From Rhizobium gallicum bv. gallicum R602sp (GTDB lineage: Bacteria > Pseudomonadota > Alphaproteobacteria > Rhizobiales > Rhizobiaceae): a stretch of DNA of 64,000 nt. The notes under the pieces are model-generated. The model worked only from the letters and a program-made list of their open reading frames with translations. It did not search any database and had not been told where the DNA came from. Positions 26,578-35,655 of this stretch are shown here, piece by piece (within the stretch, counting starts at the first letter, position 1; the number at the start of each line of letters is the position of its first letter). The translations under genes were made by a program, and so were the position numbers. The DNA lies in contig NZ_CP006877.1 in the NCBI RefSeq assembly GCF_000816845.1, positions 191,501 to 255,500 of the forward strand, given 5' to 3'.

Positions 26578-27681
26578 ATGAGCACTGCTTCTGTTTCTCT
26601 TCCAAATTGGATCACCTACGGTCTCATCCCGGTTTTGAACCTGATCGTTGCCTTCCTGATCTCCGGCGTTGTCGTCTGGCTGATCGGCGAAAGCCCGCTA
26701 GGTGCTCTTTCCTTGCTGATCGAGGGGGCGCTCGGCAGCGGCGAAGGTATTGGGTTCACACTGTATTACGCCACAAGTTTCATTTTCACTGGCCTTTCGG
26801 TCGCGGTTGCGATCCATGCCGGTCTCTTCAACATCGGCTCGGAAGGTCAGGCCTATCTCGGCGGACTTGGTTGTGCACTGGTTGCGCTGGCGCTCGACCG
26901 CTTCGTGCCCTGGTACGTCACCATGCCGGTTGCCGTCGTCGGCGCCGGCCTTTTCGGCGCCGCCTGGGCATCCATTCCTGCCTTCCTCCAGGCAAAACGC
27001 GGCAGCCACATCGTCATTACGACTATCATGTTCAATTACATCGGCGCGGCGCTGATGGTTTACCTGCTGGTCCACGTGCTGATTGTCCCCGGCAAGATGG
27101 CGCCGGAAACACGCACCTTCCTCGAAGGCGGCCAGTTGCCGAAGCTCGGATGGGTGATGAACCTCTTCGGTGCGAAGCTCGGGGCCGCGCCGTTCAATGT
27201 CTCCTTCATGATCGCCCTTGTCGCCGCCTACTTCGTCTGGCTGCTCATCTGGCGAACCAAGCTTGGATTTGAGATGCGCACGCTTGGCGTCAGCCCCACT
27301 GCCGCCTCCTATGCAGGCATTCCCTATGCCCGCACGGTGATGATCGCTATGCTGCTGTCTGGCGCGCTGGCCGGCATGATGGCGCTGAACCCGGTCATGG
27401 GCTCTTCAGCCCGCCTGCAGGTCGAGTTCGTCGGCGGCGCCGGTTTCGTCGGCATTGCCGTCTCACTGATGGGACGTAATCATCCCGTCGGGATCATCTT
27501 CTCGGCGATCCTTTTCGGCATCCTCTATCAGGGCGGCGACTGGATCTCCTTCGAGATGCCGAACATTACCCGCGAGATGATCCTCGTGATACAGGGCCTG
27601 GTCATTCTTTTTGCAGGCGCACTCGAATATATGTTCCGCCCGGCGCTCGTCCGCGTCTACCAACAGTTCAAGACCACGTGA
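26578..27681 (+). CDS. Nucleoside ABC transporter permease 1 (BPD_transp_2 family)
   Basis: This is a 367-residue inner-membrane permease of the RbsC/NupB type, starting MSTASVSLPNWITYGLIPVL at ATG 26578. About nine helices are visible. Conserved features are ATSFIFTGLSVAVAIHAGLFNIGSEGQAYLG (split over about residues 63-93) and FEMRTLGVSPTAASYAGI (about 230-247), the cytoplasmic loop that contacts the ATPase. It begins 7 bp after the ATPase gene and is followed by the second permease at 10 bp, so the two subunits likely form a heterodimeric channel. Confidence 0.92.
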   Translation: MSTASVSLPNWITYGLIPVLNLIVAFLISGVVVWLIGESPLGALSLLIEGALGSGEGIGFTLYYATSFIFTGLSVAVAIHAGLFNIGSEGQAYLGGLGCALVALALDRFVPWYVTMPVAVVGAGLFGAAWASIPAFLQAKRGSHIVITTIMFNYIGAALMVYLLVHVLIVPGKMAPETRTFLEGGQLPKLGWVMNLFGAKLGAAPFNVSFMIALVAAYFVWLLIWRTKLGFEMRTLGVSPTAASYAGIPYARTVMIAMLLSGALAGMMALNPVMGSSARLQVEFVGGAGFVGIAVSLMGRNHPVGIIFSAILFGILYQGGDWISFEMPNITREMILVIQGLVILFAGALEYMFRPALVRVYQQFKTT

Positions 27682-27691
27682 GGGGCGGACG

Positions 27692-28663
27692 ATGGATTAC
27701 TACGACATCCTAATCAACGTTCTGAGTTCGACGATCCGACTCTCGATCCCGCTGATCTTTACCGCCCTTGCTGGACTCTTTTCCGAACGCGCCGGCGTCT
27801 TCGACATCGGTCTCGAAGGCAAGATGCTGGGCGCGGCCTTTGCCGCCGCTTGCGTTGCATACATCACCGACTCGGCCTGGCTCGGCCTTGTCGCGGGCAT
27901 CCTCTGCTCTGTCGCGCTGAGTTTGGTGCATGGCTTTGCATCGATCACCAATCGGGGCAATCAGATTATCTCGGGCGTTGCCATCAACTTCTTCATCGCC
28001 GGGATCACCATTGTGCTTGGCCAGGCCTGGTTCGGTCAGGGCGGCCGCACGCCGCAGCTCTCCCCGGCAAGCCGGTTCTCGCCAATTACGCTTCCGGGCG
28101 CAGACGTGATGCGGGAGGTTCCGGTCATCGGTCCGCTCTATTCGAACGTGATCTCCGGCAACAACATCCTGACCTATCTCGCATTCCTGGCAGTTCCGCT
28201 TTCCTGGTGGATCCTCTACAGGACGCGCTTTGGCTTGCGCCTTCGCGCCGTCGGCGAAAATCCCGGAGCAGTCGATACAGCCGGCATCTCGGTCAGTTGG
28301 CTGCGCTATCGTGCCGTCATGTGCGCCGGTATTCTGTGCGGCTTCTCGGGCACCTATCTGGCGATCGCGCAGTCGGCGGCCTTCATCAAGGATATGTCGG
28401 CGGGCAAGGGTTATATCGCCCTTGCTGCCCTGGTCTTCGCGAAATGGAAACCGGTGCCGGTGATGTTCGCCTGCCTGCTTTTCGGCTTCCTCGATGCGCT
28501 GGCGAACTTCATGCAGGGTAAGCAGGTGCCGCTGATCGGCGCAGTGCCGGTTCAGATATTCCAGGCTTTGCCGTATATTCTCACCTGCATCTTGCTTGCT
28601 GGCTTCATCGGCGTTGCAACTCCGCCAAAGGCTGGTGGCGTCCCCTATACGAAGGAGCGTTGA
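27692..28663 (+). CDS. Nucleoside ABC transporter permease 2 (BPD_transp_2 family)
   Basis: This is the second permease of the importer, 323 residues, starting MDYYDILINVLSSTIRLSIP. It has about eight helices, the family block LAGLFSERAGVFDIGLEGKM (about residues 25-44) and the coupling segment GLRLRAVGENPGAVDTAGIS (about 182-201). It is shorter than permease 1, as is usual for NupC/BmpG-type partners. The cdd gene starts 4 bp downstream, directly tying transport to nucleoside breakdown. Confidence 0.92.
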   Translation: MDYYDILINVLSSTIRLSIPLIFTALAGLFSERAGVFDIGLEGKMLGAAFAAACVAYITDSAWLGLVAGILCSVALSLVHGFASITNRGNQIISGVAINFFIAGITIVLGQAWFGQGGRTPQLSPASRFSPITLPGADVMREVPVIGPLYSNVISGNNILTYLAFLAVPLSWWILYRTRFGLRLRAVGENPGAVDTAGISVSWLRYRAVMCAGILCGFSGTYLAIAQSAAFIKDMSAGKGYIALAALVFAKWKPVPVMFACLLFGFLDALANFMQGKQVPLIGAVPVQIFQALPYILTCILLAGFIGVATPPKAGGVPYTKER

Positions 28664-28667
28664 AACC

Positions 28668-29057
28668 ATGTCACACGACCTTTTCGAAGCCGCCCGCGGT
28701 GCCATGGCCTTTGCCCACGCGCCCTATTCCAAATTCCCGGTCGGTGCGGCGATCCGCGCCGAGGACGGCAAGGTTTATACTGGCGCCAATATCGAAAACC
28801 TCTCCTTCCCGCAGGGTTGGTGTGCCGAGCCGACGGCCATCAGCGCCATGATCATGGGCGGAGCGAAGAAAATCGTCGAAATGGCGGTCATTGCCGAGAA
28901 GCTGCCGCTTTGCCCGCCGTGCGGCGGCTGCCGGCAGAAGATTTCTGAATTTGCGGAGAAGGATACCAAGATTTATCTTTGCGATGAGATGGGCGTGAAG
29001 AAGACCATGACGATGGAAGAGCTTCTTCCCTTCAGCTTCGAGGCCGAACTCGGATGA
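28668..29057 (+). CDS. cdd: Cytidine deaminase
   Basis: Cdd deaminates cytidine and deoxycytidine to uridine and deoxyuridine. The 129-residue product starts MSHDLFEAARGAMAFAHAPY, with a GAAGGAG site. Zinc-site motifs are CAEPTAISAMI (about residues 47-57; Cys ligand and catalytic Glu) and PPCGGCRQKISEF (about 82-94; two Cys ligands). The size is that of the small homotetrameric class. It sits 4 bp after the permease gene and overlaps the purine nucleoside phosphorylase gene by 4 bp (ATGA), so it belongs to the uptake-salvage operon. Confidence 0.95.
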   Translation: MSHDLFEAARGAMAFAHAPYSKFPVGAAIRAEDGKVYTGANIENLSFPQGWCAEPTAISAMIMGGAKKIVEMAVIAEKLPLCPPCGGCRQKISEFAEKDTKIYLCDEMGVKKTMTMEELLPFSFEAELG

Positions 29058-29863
29058 ACGCCGCCATCGATCTACTCGTCGGCAAGCTCGGTGGGCTCGT
29101 GCCGCGTCACGGCATCGTGCTCGGCTCCGGCCTTGGCTCGCTGGTAAGCGAACTGACGGATGCGGTGCGAATTCCCTATCGGGATCTGCCGGGCTTTCCT
29201 GTCAGCGCCGTCTCCGGGCATGCGGGCGAGGTCGTTGCCGGTCGTCTCGGCGGCGTGCCTGTGATCATGTTGTCGGGCCGTGTCCATTATTACGAAAAAG
29301 GCGATGCCAACGCCATGCGGCTGCCGATCGAGGTGCTGAAAGGCCTTGGCGTGCAATCGCTGTTTCTAACCAACTCCGCAGGCTCGCTGCTTGAGGAGAT
29401 GGCACCGGGCTCGGTGATGCAGATCACCGACCACATCAATTATTCCGGCATGAATCCGCTGATCGGCGAGGAAAGCGACCACCGCTTCGTCGGCATGACG
29501 AGCGCCTATGATGGCGACCTTTCCGTGTCCATGCGCAAGGCGGCCGAGAAGCTTGGCATCAAGCTCTTTCACGGCGTCTATATGTGGTTTTCGGGACCAA
29601 GCTTCGAAACGCCTGCGGAAATTCGCATGGCGCGGCTCCTCGGTGCGGATGCCGTCGGTATGTCGACCGTACCGGAGGTCATCATCGCTCGAATGCTGGG
29701 TTTGAGGGTTGCCGCAGCTTCGGTTATCACCAATTATGGAGCTGGCATGACGGGTTCCGAACTCAGCCACGAAGAAACAAAAGACATGGCGCCCGTCGGC
29801 GGCGCGCGTCTCGCCGCGATCTTGAAGGAAATGATTGCGGGTGGAGGAAGCAATAATGAATAA
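29054..29863 (+). CDS. punA: Purine nucleoside phosphorylase, trimeric (PunA/XapA-type)
   Basis: This enzyme cleaves purine (deoxy)nucleosides with phosphate to the base and (deoxy)ribose 1-phosphate. The 269-residue product carries RHGIVLGSGLGSL (about residues 17-29), the phosphate site VSGHAGEVVAGRLGG, SGRVHYYEKGDA, TNSAGSLLEEMAPGSVM (about 111-127), the purine-site Glu in MWFSGPSFETPAEIRMA, and SVITNYGAGMTG with the base-binding Asn. The sequence pattern is that of the trimeric family rather than hexameric DeoD. It overlaps cdd (4 bp) and deoC (8 bp). The symbol is by analogy. Confidence 0.92.
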   Translation: MNAAIDLLVGKLGGLVPRHGIVLGSGLGSLVSELTDAVRIPYRDLPGFPVSAVSGHAGEVVAGRLGGVPVIMLSGRVHYYEKGDANAMRLPIEVLKGLGVQSLFLTNSAGSLLEEMAPGSVMQITDHINYSGMNPLIGEESDHRFVGMTSAYDGDLSVSMRKAAEKLGIKLFHGVYMWFSGPSFETPAEIRMARLLGADAVGMSTVPEVIIARMLGLRVAAASVITNYGAGMTGSELSHEETKDMAPVGGARLAAILKEMIAGGGSNNE

Positions 29864-30632
29864 TCACTCGCAAAAGGAGACGGCAGCTGTCGCGCTGTCG
29901 CTGCTTGATCTCACCAATCTCAAGGACGATTGCACGCAAGAGCAGATCGACACGCTTTGCGCCCGCGCGCAGACGCCCTACGGGAACAGTGCGGCGATCT
30001 GCATCTGGCCACGCTTCGTGGCACATGCCCGCACGGTCCTTGGCAAAGGTCATCCGGTCCGCATCGCGACGGTCGTCAATTTCCCGTCCGGCGATATGGA
30101 AGTGGCCGATGTCGCCGCTGAGACACGGGAGGCCATTGCGGACGGTGCCGATGAGATAGATCTGGTCATTCCCTACCGCAAATTCCGCGATGGTAACGAA
30201 AAGGCCGTGATCGACATGGTGACGGCGGTGCGCGCGGAATGCACCGGTGGCGTATTGTTGAAGGTTATCCTGGAGACGGGTGAGATCAAGGACCCCGCCC
30301 TCATTGGCCGCGCGTCCGAACTTGCAATCGATGCGGGCGCGGACTTCATCAAGACATCCACCGGCAAGGTCGCCGTGAACGCGACGCTCGAAGCTGCGGA
30401 TATCATGATCCGCGCGATCCGTCACAGCGGCCGCAAGGTAGGCTTCAAGCCGGCCGGTGGCATTGGCTCGGTCGCCGATGCCGCCCTTTATCTCAGCCTT
30501 GCCGAAACGATCATGACGCCGGACTGGCCGATGCCGTCGACCTTCCGTTTCGGGGCCTCCGGCCTGCTCGATGACATTCTCGCTGTCCTCAGCGGCGTCC
30601 AGTCAGCGCCCGCCAAGGCCTCGAGCTATTGA
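29856..30632 (+). CDS. deoC: Deoxyribose-phosphate aldolase
   Basis: DeoC splits 2-deoxyribose 5-phosphate into acetaldehyde and glyceraldehyde 3-phosphate. The 258-residue product starts MNNHSQKETAAVALSLLDLT at ATG 29856, with GGAGGAAG upstream. It shows DLTNLKDDCTQEQI, VVNFPSGD, the proton-relay Lys in LLKVILETGEIKD (about residues 132-144), and the Schiff-base Lys in ADFIKTSTGKV (about 162-172). It is about the length of E. coli DeoC. It overlaps the phosphorylase gene by 8 bp and is followed at 2 bp by deoA, so the products are made in coordination. Confidence 0.95.
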   Translation: MNNHSQKETAAVALSLLDLTNLKDDCTQEQIDTLCARAQTPYGNSAAICIWPRFVAHARTVLGKGHPVRIATVVNFPSGDMEVADVAAETREAIADGADEIDLVIPYRKFRDGNEKAVIDMVTAVRAECTGGVLLKVILETGEIKDPALIGRASELAIDAGADFIKTSTGKVAVNATLEAADIMIRAIRHSGRKVGFKPAGGIGSVADAALYLSLAETIMTPDWPMPSTFRFGASGLLDDILAVLSGVQSAPAKASSY

Positions 30633-30634
30633 AC

Positions 30635-31942
30635 ATGATCCCGCAGGAGATCATCCGGCAAAAGCGGGATGGCGGTGCCCTTTCCACGGCTGAGATTCAG
30701 TCGTTCGTTGAGGCCCTTTCCGCCGGTGAGTTGTCAGAGGGTCAGATCGGTGCCTTTGCGATGGCCGTCTGGTTCAAGGGCATGTCGCGCGGGGAGGTCG
30801 TCGCGCTGACGCTCGCCATGGCGCGCTCCGGCGACATGCTGACGTGGCCCGGGATCGATCATCCGATCGCCGACAAGCATTCGACCGGCGGCGTCGGCGA
30901 TAACGTTTCGCTGATGCTGGCGCCGATTGCGGCTGCTTGCGGGCTTGCGGTACCGATGATCTCGGGCCGCGGCCTCGGCCACACCGGCGGAACGCTTGAC
31001 AAGTTGGAATCCATTCCAGGCTATCAAATCACGCCGGATGCTGCTCATTTCCGCAACGTCGTCAACGAAGCCGGCTGCGCCATCATCGGACAGACGGGCT
31101 CTCTGGCGCCTGCCGACGGCAAACTATACGCCGTGCGTGATGTTACGGCGACGGTCGATTCCATTCCGCTGATCACCGCATCCATTCTCTCCAAGAAACT
31201 CGCCGCCGGGCTTCAGACCTTGGTGCTCGACGTGAAAACCGGCAACGGCGCCTTTATGGCAGATCACGGGCAGGCAAAGCTTTTGGCGCAATCTCTGGTG
31301 GACGTGGCAAATGGGGCAGGGATCAAGACCTCCGCGTTGATCACCGATATGAACCAGCCGCTGGCGGACGCAGCGGGCAACGCCGTGGAGATATGGAACT
31401 GCCTGGATTTCCTGGCCGGCAGAAAAGCTGGAACCCGGCTCGAGGCCGTCGTTGTGGCCTTCGCAGCCGAGATGCTGGTGAGCTCAGGCATTTGCCAGTC
31501 TCTGAAAAATGGCGAAGTGAAAGCCCGCGAAGCGCTGACGTCTGGTAAGGCGGCGGAGGTTTTTGCCCGCATGGTGCATATGCTGGGCGGCCCGGTGGAT
31601 TTTGTCGAAAAGCCCGCAAAATATCTGGTGAAAGCGCCGATCGAAATGCCGGTTCTCGCAAGTGAGAGCGGATGGCTTTCAGCTTGCAATGCGCGCGAGG
31701 TCGGCATGGCCGTTATTAATCTCGGCGGCGGGCGGCGCGGTCCGGCAGACAAGATCGACCATCGGGTCGGCTTTGCCGCTCTCTTGCCGCTCGGCACGCG
31801 CGTCGAGAAGGGCGATAGGCTCGCGATCGTGCATGCTGCAAGCGAGGCGGCGGCACAAAAGGCAGCAGCCTCGATCGCGTCAAGCTACCGCATCTGCGGC
31901 AACGCGCCTTCGCTGCCGCCTGTTATATCCGGCCGCATTTGA
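30635..31942 (+). CDS. deoA: Thymidine phosphorylase
   Basis: DeoA cleaves thymidine and deoxyuridine with phosphate to base and deoxyribose 1-phosphate. The 435-residue product starts MIPQEIIRQKRDGGALSTAE. It contains DKHSTGGVGDNVSLMLAPIA (about residues 81-100, phosphate site), SGRGLGHTGGTLDKLESIPG (about 109-128; the family signature), and LDVKTGNGAFM. The length matches the family. It is the last gene of the plus-strand nucleoside operon. Its stop codon (31940-31942) directly abuts the stop of the convergent protease gene with no spacer, so any terminator must lie inside the neighbouring coding sequence. Confidence 0.96.
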   Translation: MIPQEIIRQKRDGGALSTAEIQSFVEALSAGELSEGQIGAFAMAVWFKGMSRGEVVALTLAMARSGDMLTWPGIDHPIADKHSTGGVGDNVSLMLAPIAAACGLAVPMISGRGLGHTGGTLDKLESIPGYQITPDAAHFRNVVNEAGCAIIGQTGSLAPADGKLYAVRDVTATVDSIPLITASILSKKLAAGLQTLVLDVKTGNGAFMADHGQAKLLAQSLVDVANGAGIKTSALITDMNQPLADAAGNAVEIWNCLDFLAGRKAGTRLEAVVVAFAAEMLVSSGICQSLKNGEVKAREALTSGKAAEVFARMVHMLGGPVDFVEKPAKYLVKAPIEMPVLASESGWLSACNAREVGMAVINLGGGRRGPADKIDHRVGFAALLPLGTRVEKGDRLAIVHAASEAAAQKAAASIASSYRICGNAPSLPPVISGRI

Positions 31943-32479
31943 TTATTGCTTCAGCTTCAGTGAGCCGTCGGCAACGGAATAAGACTCGAGTTTTTTCAGG
32001 AAACTCATGCCGACCAGGGTCGTCGAAAGCGCATCATCCTTGAGCACGAAGGCTTCCACGCCTTGCACGCGGATGCCGCCGATCTCCATGCGATCGAGCG
32101 TGACATGTGCGGCCTTGGTCTGGCCGTTTGCTGTGTTCACGGCATGCCGGAAATCGAGTTGATTGGCACTGTAGCCGAGACGGCGGGCAAGGCTTTCGTT
32201 CAGCGCCACATAGGTCGCGCCCGTATCGATCAGGCCCTTCACGGGTCTGCCGTTGATCTTGAAGTCGCCTGTATAGTGCCCCTGCGCATTGGCCTGAAGG
32301 CGCATGCGGCCGTTACCGGGAACCGGCGCGGGTGTCATAGGCTGGTCGGTCGCGGTTGAGACGATGTTGGCCGAAGCGGTCTCGGTAGCCGGCTGACCGC
32401 CGTTGCCTTCGAAGAAGGAGGGGACTTGCGTGGCGAGCGCGGCGATAATGCTCGCGAAAATGACGATACGCATGAGCAT
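31943..32479 (-). CDS. Retropepsin-like aspartic protease, membrane-anchored (TIGR02281 type)
   Basis: The 178-residue product starts at ATG 32479 (MLMRIVIFASIIAALATQVP) with AGGA about 9 nt upstream. One N-terminal helix or signal anchor is followed by a low-complexity linker. A retroviral-type aspartic protease domain follows (about residues 65-178), with the active-site motif GLIDTGATYVALNESLARRL and the second conserved block TTLVGMSFLKKLESYSV. Such clan AA proteins are common in alphaproteobacteria and mostly uncharacterised; they probably act as homodimers in the periplasm. It separates the two arms of the nucleoside island and ends flush against deoA. Confidence 0.87.
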   Translation of the reverse strand: MLMRIVIFASIIAALATQVPSFFEGNGGQPATETASANIVSTATDQPMTPAPVPGNGRMRLQANAQGHYTGDFKINGRPVKGLIDTGATYVALNESLARRLGYSANQLDFRHAVNTANGQTKAAHVTLDRMEIGGIRVQGVEAFVLKDDALSTTLVGMSFLKKLESYSVADGSLKLKQ

Positions 32480-32579
32480 GAACAGAAATCCTGCCTGTAT
32501 AAACCACGCCTCATGCGGGCTTGAGTCTTCAAGATCGCTACGCCGCAATTGCTGACAAGTCGCTAATGGCGAAGTTAAA

Positions 32580-32606
32580 AAGGCCCGGATTATTGCTCCG
32601 GGCCTT
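32580..32606 (-). terminator. Rho-independent terminator downstream of upp
   Basis: On the minus strand the 9-bp stem AAGGCCCGG / CCGGGCCTT with a 9-nt loop is followed by a T-run (TTTTT in the reverse complement of 32577-32581). It lies 35 bp past the upp stop. Confidence 0.85.
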
Positions 32607-32640
32607 CGATATCTTTGGATTTGGTAAAGGAAAGCTGAAG

Positions 32641-33270
32641 TTACTTCGTGCCGTACATGCGGTCGCCTGCATCGCCAAGTCCGGGCATGATATAGCCCTT
32701 TTCGTTCAGATGGCTGTCGATCGCTGCCGTAAAGACCGGCACATCGGGATGCGCTGAACGGAAATTCTTGATGCCTTCGGGAGCCGCGAGCAGGCAGAGG
32801 AAGCGGATATTGTGTGCGCCACGTTCCTTCAGCTTGTCGATCGCGGCAATCGAGGAATTGCCGGTCGCGAGCATCGGGTCGACGACGATGATGAGACGCT
32901 CTGCCACGTCCTCCGGCGCCTTGAAGTAATATTCCACAGGCTGCAGCGTCTCGTGATCGCGATAGACGCCGATATGGGAAACGCGGGCAGAAGGCACGAG
33001 ATCGAGCATGCCTTCGAGCAGCCCATTGCCGGCGCGCAGGATCGAGGCGAAGACGAGTTTCTTGCCCTCCAGGATCGGCGATTCCATTGTCTGCAGCGGC
33101 GTTTCGATGGTTTCCATCGTCAGTTCGAGATCGCGCGTCACCTCGTAGCAGAGGAGCGTCGAAATCTCGCGGAGCAGCCGGCGGAAACTGCCAGTCGATG
33201 TCTCCTTGCGCCGCATGATGGTGAGTTTGTGCTGCACAAGCGGGTGATCGATGACGATGACGCCTTCCAT
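32641..33270 (-). CDS. upp: Uracil phosphoribosyltransferase
   Basis: Upp converts uracil and PRPP to UMP. The 209-residue product starts [20 protein letters not shown]. It has [20 protein letters not shown] (about residues 78-97), the PRPP motif [20 protein letters not shown] (about 126-145) and the uracil-binding [17 protein letters not shown] at the C-terminus. The length equals the usual 208-209. It lies 108 bp downstream of the adenosine-deaminase-family gene on the same strand and recovers the uracil released by nucleoside phosphorolysis in this island. Confidence 0.96.
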   Translation of the reverse strand: MEGVIVIDHPLVQHKLTIMRRKETSTGSFRRLLREISTLLCYEVTRDLELTMETIETPLQTMESPILEGKKLVFASILRAGNGLLEGMLDLVPSARVSHIGVYRDHETLQPVEYYFKAPEDVAERLIIVVDPMLATGNSSIAAIDKLKERGAHNIRFLCLLAAPEGIKNFRSAHPDVPVFTAAIDSHLNEKGYIMPGLGDAGDRMYGTK

Positions 33271-33378
33271 GGCCTGGCCTTCCTTAAATTGTTCTTATGG
33301 GACGTTTCTTTCATGGAAAGCGCCTCAACTGCAAGAGTGGAGGCGATTTTCAGGGCATGATCTTCAAGCCCCGGTGGT

Positions 33379-34347
33379 TCAAAGGCGGGCGAGCAGCGCC
33401 ATGCGGGTTGTTTCATCGACGAAAGCCGCTTCGATGCCGGTCCGCGTCAGCTCGTTGATTTCGCTGTCGCTGAAACCGAACGCCTCGGCGGCGAGCTCAT
33501 ACTCGCGCTTCAATGAAGTATGAAAAAAGGGCGGATCGTCTGAACTGATCGTCACGCGAACGCCGGTTTCCTTGAACGTGCGCAGTGGGTGCGAAGCGAA
33601 ATCGGGAAAGACGTTCAGCGCAATATTGGAGCCAGGGCAAACCTCAAGAACGGTGCCGAGATCGGCAAGCCGCCTGACGAGGTCCGCGTCCTCGATCGCA
33701 CGAACGCCATGCCCGATGCGCGATGGACGCACGACGTCGAGCGCATCGGAAACGCTGAAGGCGCCACAGACTTCGCCGGCATGAATGGTGAGGCCAAGAC
33801 CGGCGTCGCGGGCGATATCGAAGGCGCGGGCATAATCGGCAACCCGCCCCATGCGCTCCTCTCCGGCCAAGTTGAAGCCGGTGATCAGCGGGTTGTTGGC
33901 CTTGGCCGCGTATTTCGCAGCCGCGATCACGCGCTCAGGCCCGAAATGCCGCTCGCCGGTGACGATCAGCCGCGCTTCGATGCCACTTTTTGCCCTGGCC
34001 TGGCGAATGCCTTCGCAGATGCCGGCGATGTAGGCGTCTGCACCAAGCCCGATACGCTCGCCGTGGTCTGGTGAAACGATAAGTTCGCTATAGATCGTAC
34101 CGATCCCCGCGAGCTCCTGCAGATAGGTCTCGGTAAGTAGCGCATAGTCCTCGTCGGTCTTGTAGACCTCGGAAACCTTGTCGTAGCATTCGAGGAAGCT
34201 CGCAAAATCATGCCAGACATATGTTCCGTCGCGGAGATAGGCGCTGATGTCGGTATTGTATTTTCGCGCCTGGGCTCCGGTCAGCGCCGGAGGTGCCGCA
34301 CCCTCCAGATGGCAGTGCAGCTCGACCTTCTTCAAATGTGACGTCAC
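33379..34347 (-). CDS. add: Adenosine deaminase family enzyme
   Basis: This is a 322-residue zinc deaminase of the adenosine/adenine deaminase family. I start at GTG 34347 ([20 protein letters not shown]), which overlaps the deoB stop (GTGA) and has GGGAGAAG upstream. The open frame continuing further into deoB is not part of the gene. Metal and catalytic motifs are HCHLEG (about residues 10-15), [11 protein letters not shown] (His and proton-shuttle Glu), [10 protein letters not shown], and [13 protein letters not shown] (paired Asp). The SSDDP form is intermediate between classical adenosine (NTDDP) and adenine (NSDDP) deaminases, so the preferred substrate is uncertain. Context favours adenosine. 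Confidence 0.85.
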   Translation of the reverse strand: MTSHLKKVELHCHLEGAAPPALTGAQARKYNTDISAYLRDGTYVWHDFASFLECYDKVSEVYKTDEDYALLTETYLQELAGIGTIYSELIVSPDHGERIGLGADAYIAGICEGIRQARAKSGIEARLIVTGERHFGPERVIAAAKYAAKANNPLITGFNLAGEERMGRVADYARAFDIARDAGLGLTIHAGEVCGAFSVSDALDVVRPSRIGHGVRAIEDADLVRRLADLGTVLEVCPGSNIALNVFPDFASHPLRTFKETGVRVTISSDDPPFFHTSLKREYELAAEAFGFSDSEINELTRTGIEAAFVDETTRMALLARL

Positions 34348-35564
34348 AGAAAGCTTCTCCCATGCTGCCCGGCGGCGATGCCGAGATGTCGGGCAACCGT
34401 CTCGCCGATATCGGCATATGTGCTGCGAATGCCGATATTGCGAGACTTCAGCCCCGGACCGTAAGCGATGATCGGCACGCGTTCTCGTGTATGATCCGTG
34501 CCGCGCCAGGTTGGATCGCAGCCGTGGTCGGCCGTAAGGATGACAAGATCGCCGGGGGCAAGCTTGCGGTGCACGTCCGGCAGCCGCGCGTCGAAGGCTT
34601 CGAGCGCGGCGGCATAGCCAGGCACATCGCGCCGGTGGCCATAGATCATGTCGAAATCGACAAAATTGGTGAAGACGAGGTCGCCGTCGTTCGCCTCTTC
34701 CATGGCAGCAAGCGACGCGTCCATCAGTGCGTCGTTGCCGTTGGCCTTGATGACCCTTGAAACACCCTGATGCGCGAAGATATCGCCGATCTTGCCGATG
34801 GCATGAACCTTGCGTTCCGCCTTGACGAGACGATCGAGCAGCGTCGGCTCCGGCGGTGGCACCGAGAAATCGCGGCGATTGCCGGTGCGCTCGAATGTTG
34901 AGGAAGTTTCGCCCATGAAGGGCCGGGCGATCACCCGGCCTATGTTGTGGCTGTCGAGGAGTGCGCGGGCGATGCGGCAAAAGCCGAGCAGCCGGTCGAG
35001 ACCAAAATGCGTCTCATGTGCCGCGACCTGAAAGACAGAGTCGGACGAGGTGTAGCAGATCGGCTTGCCGCTGCGGATATGCTCCTCGCCGAGCCGGGCG
35101 ATGATTGCCGTGCCAGAGGCGTGGCAATTGCCGAGAATGCCGGGAACCTCCGCCGCGTTGCAGAGCGCCTCGATAAATTGCGACGGGAAAGCCTCGCCTT
35201 CCGTGGGGAAATAACCCCAATCGAATGTCACCGGCGTTCCCGCGATTTCCCAATGGCCCGACGGCGTATCCTTGCCACGGGAGATCTCATTGGCGCAGCC
35301 ATGAATGCCGTAGACTTTATCTGGAACCGGCATGCCGGCTGGAGCGCGCCCGGTCGCGGTCTTGGCAATCTGCATCAGGCCGAGGGCCGACAAATTGGGA
35401 AGCGAAAGCGGGCCGGACCGCAAGCCTTGCCGGTCGGCAGCGCCGGCCGCGCAAAATTCCGCGATATGGCCAAGCGTATCCGAACCCTCGTCGCCATAGT
35501 GCGCCGCGTCCGGCCCGCCGCCGACGCCGAAGGAATCAAGAACGAAGAGAAATGCACGGGCCAT
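34344..35564 (-). CDS. deoB: Phosphopentomutase
   Basis: DeoB converts (deoxy)ribose 1-phosphate from the phosphorylases to the 5-phosphate used by DeoC or the pentose pathway. The 406-residue product starts [20 protein letters not shown] with the first metal-binding Asp. It includes [18 protein letters not shown] (about residues 90-107), [15 protein letters not shown] and the metal motif [19 protein letters not shown] (about 338-356). The length matches the family. It is the first gene of the minus-strand arm deoB-add-upp, 91 bp from the pilus gene cluster upstream. Confidence 0.96.
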   Translation of the reverse strand: MARAFLFVLDSFGVGGGPDAAHYGDEGSDTLGHIAEFCAAGAADRQGLRSGPLSLPNLSALGLMQIAKTATGRAPAGMPVPDKVYGIHGCANEISRGKDTPSGHWEIAGTPVTFDWGYFPTEGEAFPSQFIEALCNAAEVPGILGNCHASGTAIIARLGEEHIRSGKPICYTSSDSVFQVAAHETHFGLDRLLGFCRIARALLDSHNIGRVIARPFMGETSSTFERTGNRRDFSVPPPEPTLLDRLVKAERKVHAIGKIGDIFAHQGVSRVIKANGNDALMDASLAAMEEANDGDLVFTNFVDFDMIYGHRRDVPGYAAALEAFDARLPDVHRKLAPGDLVILTADHGCDPTWRGTDHTRERVPIIAYGPGLKSRNIGIRSTYADIGETVARHLGIAAGQHGRSFL

Positions 35565-35655
35565 CGCAAACCATCAAGCTGGGCGGCCGAAAAGCCGCAA
35601 TTCTGCTCAGGCATATAATGCTGCCGCAGGCTTGGCAAATTTCAACGGAACGCGA

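Noticed and set aside
34348..34980. Open frame extending the add gene upstream into deoB
   Set aside because: The extension overlaps DeoB coding sequence in another frame and has no deaminase similarity; GTG 34347 with a ribosome site is the better start.
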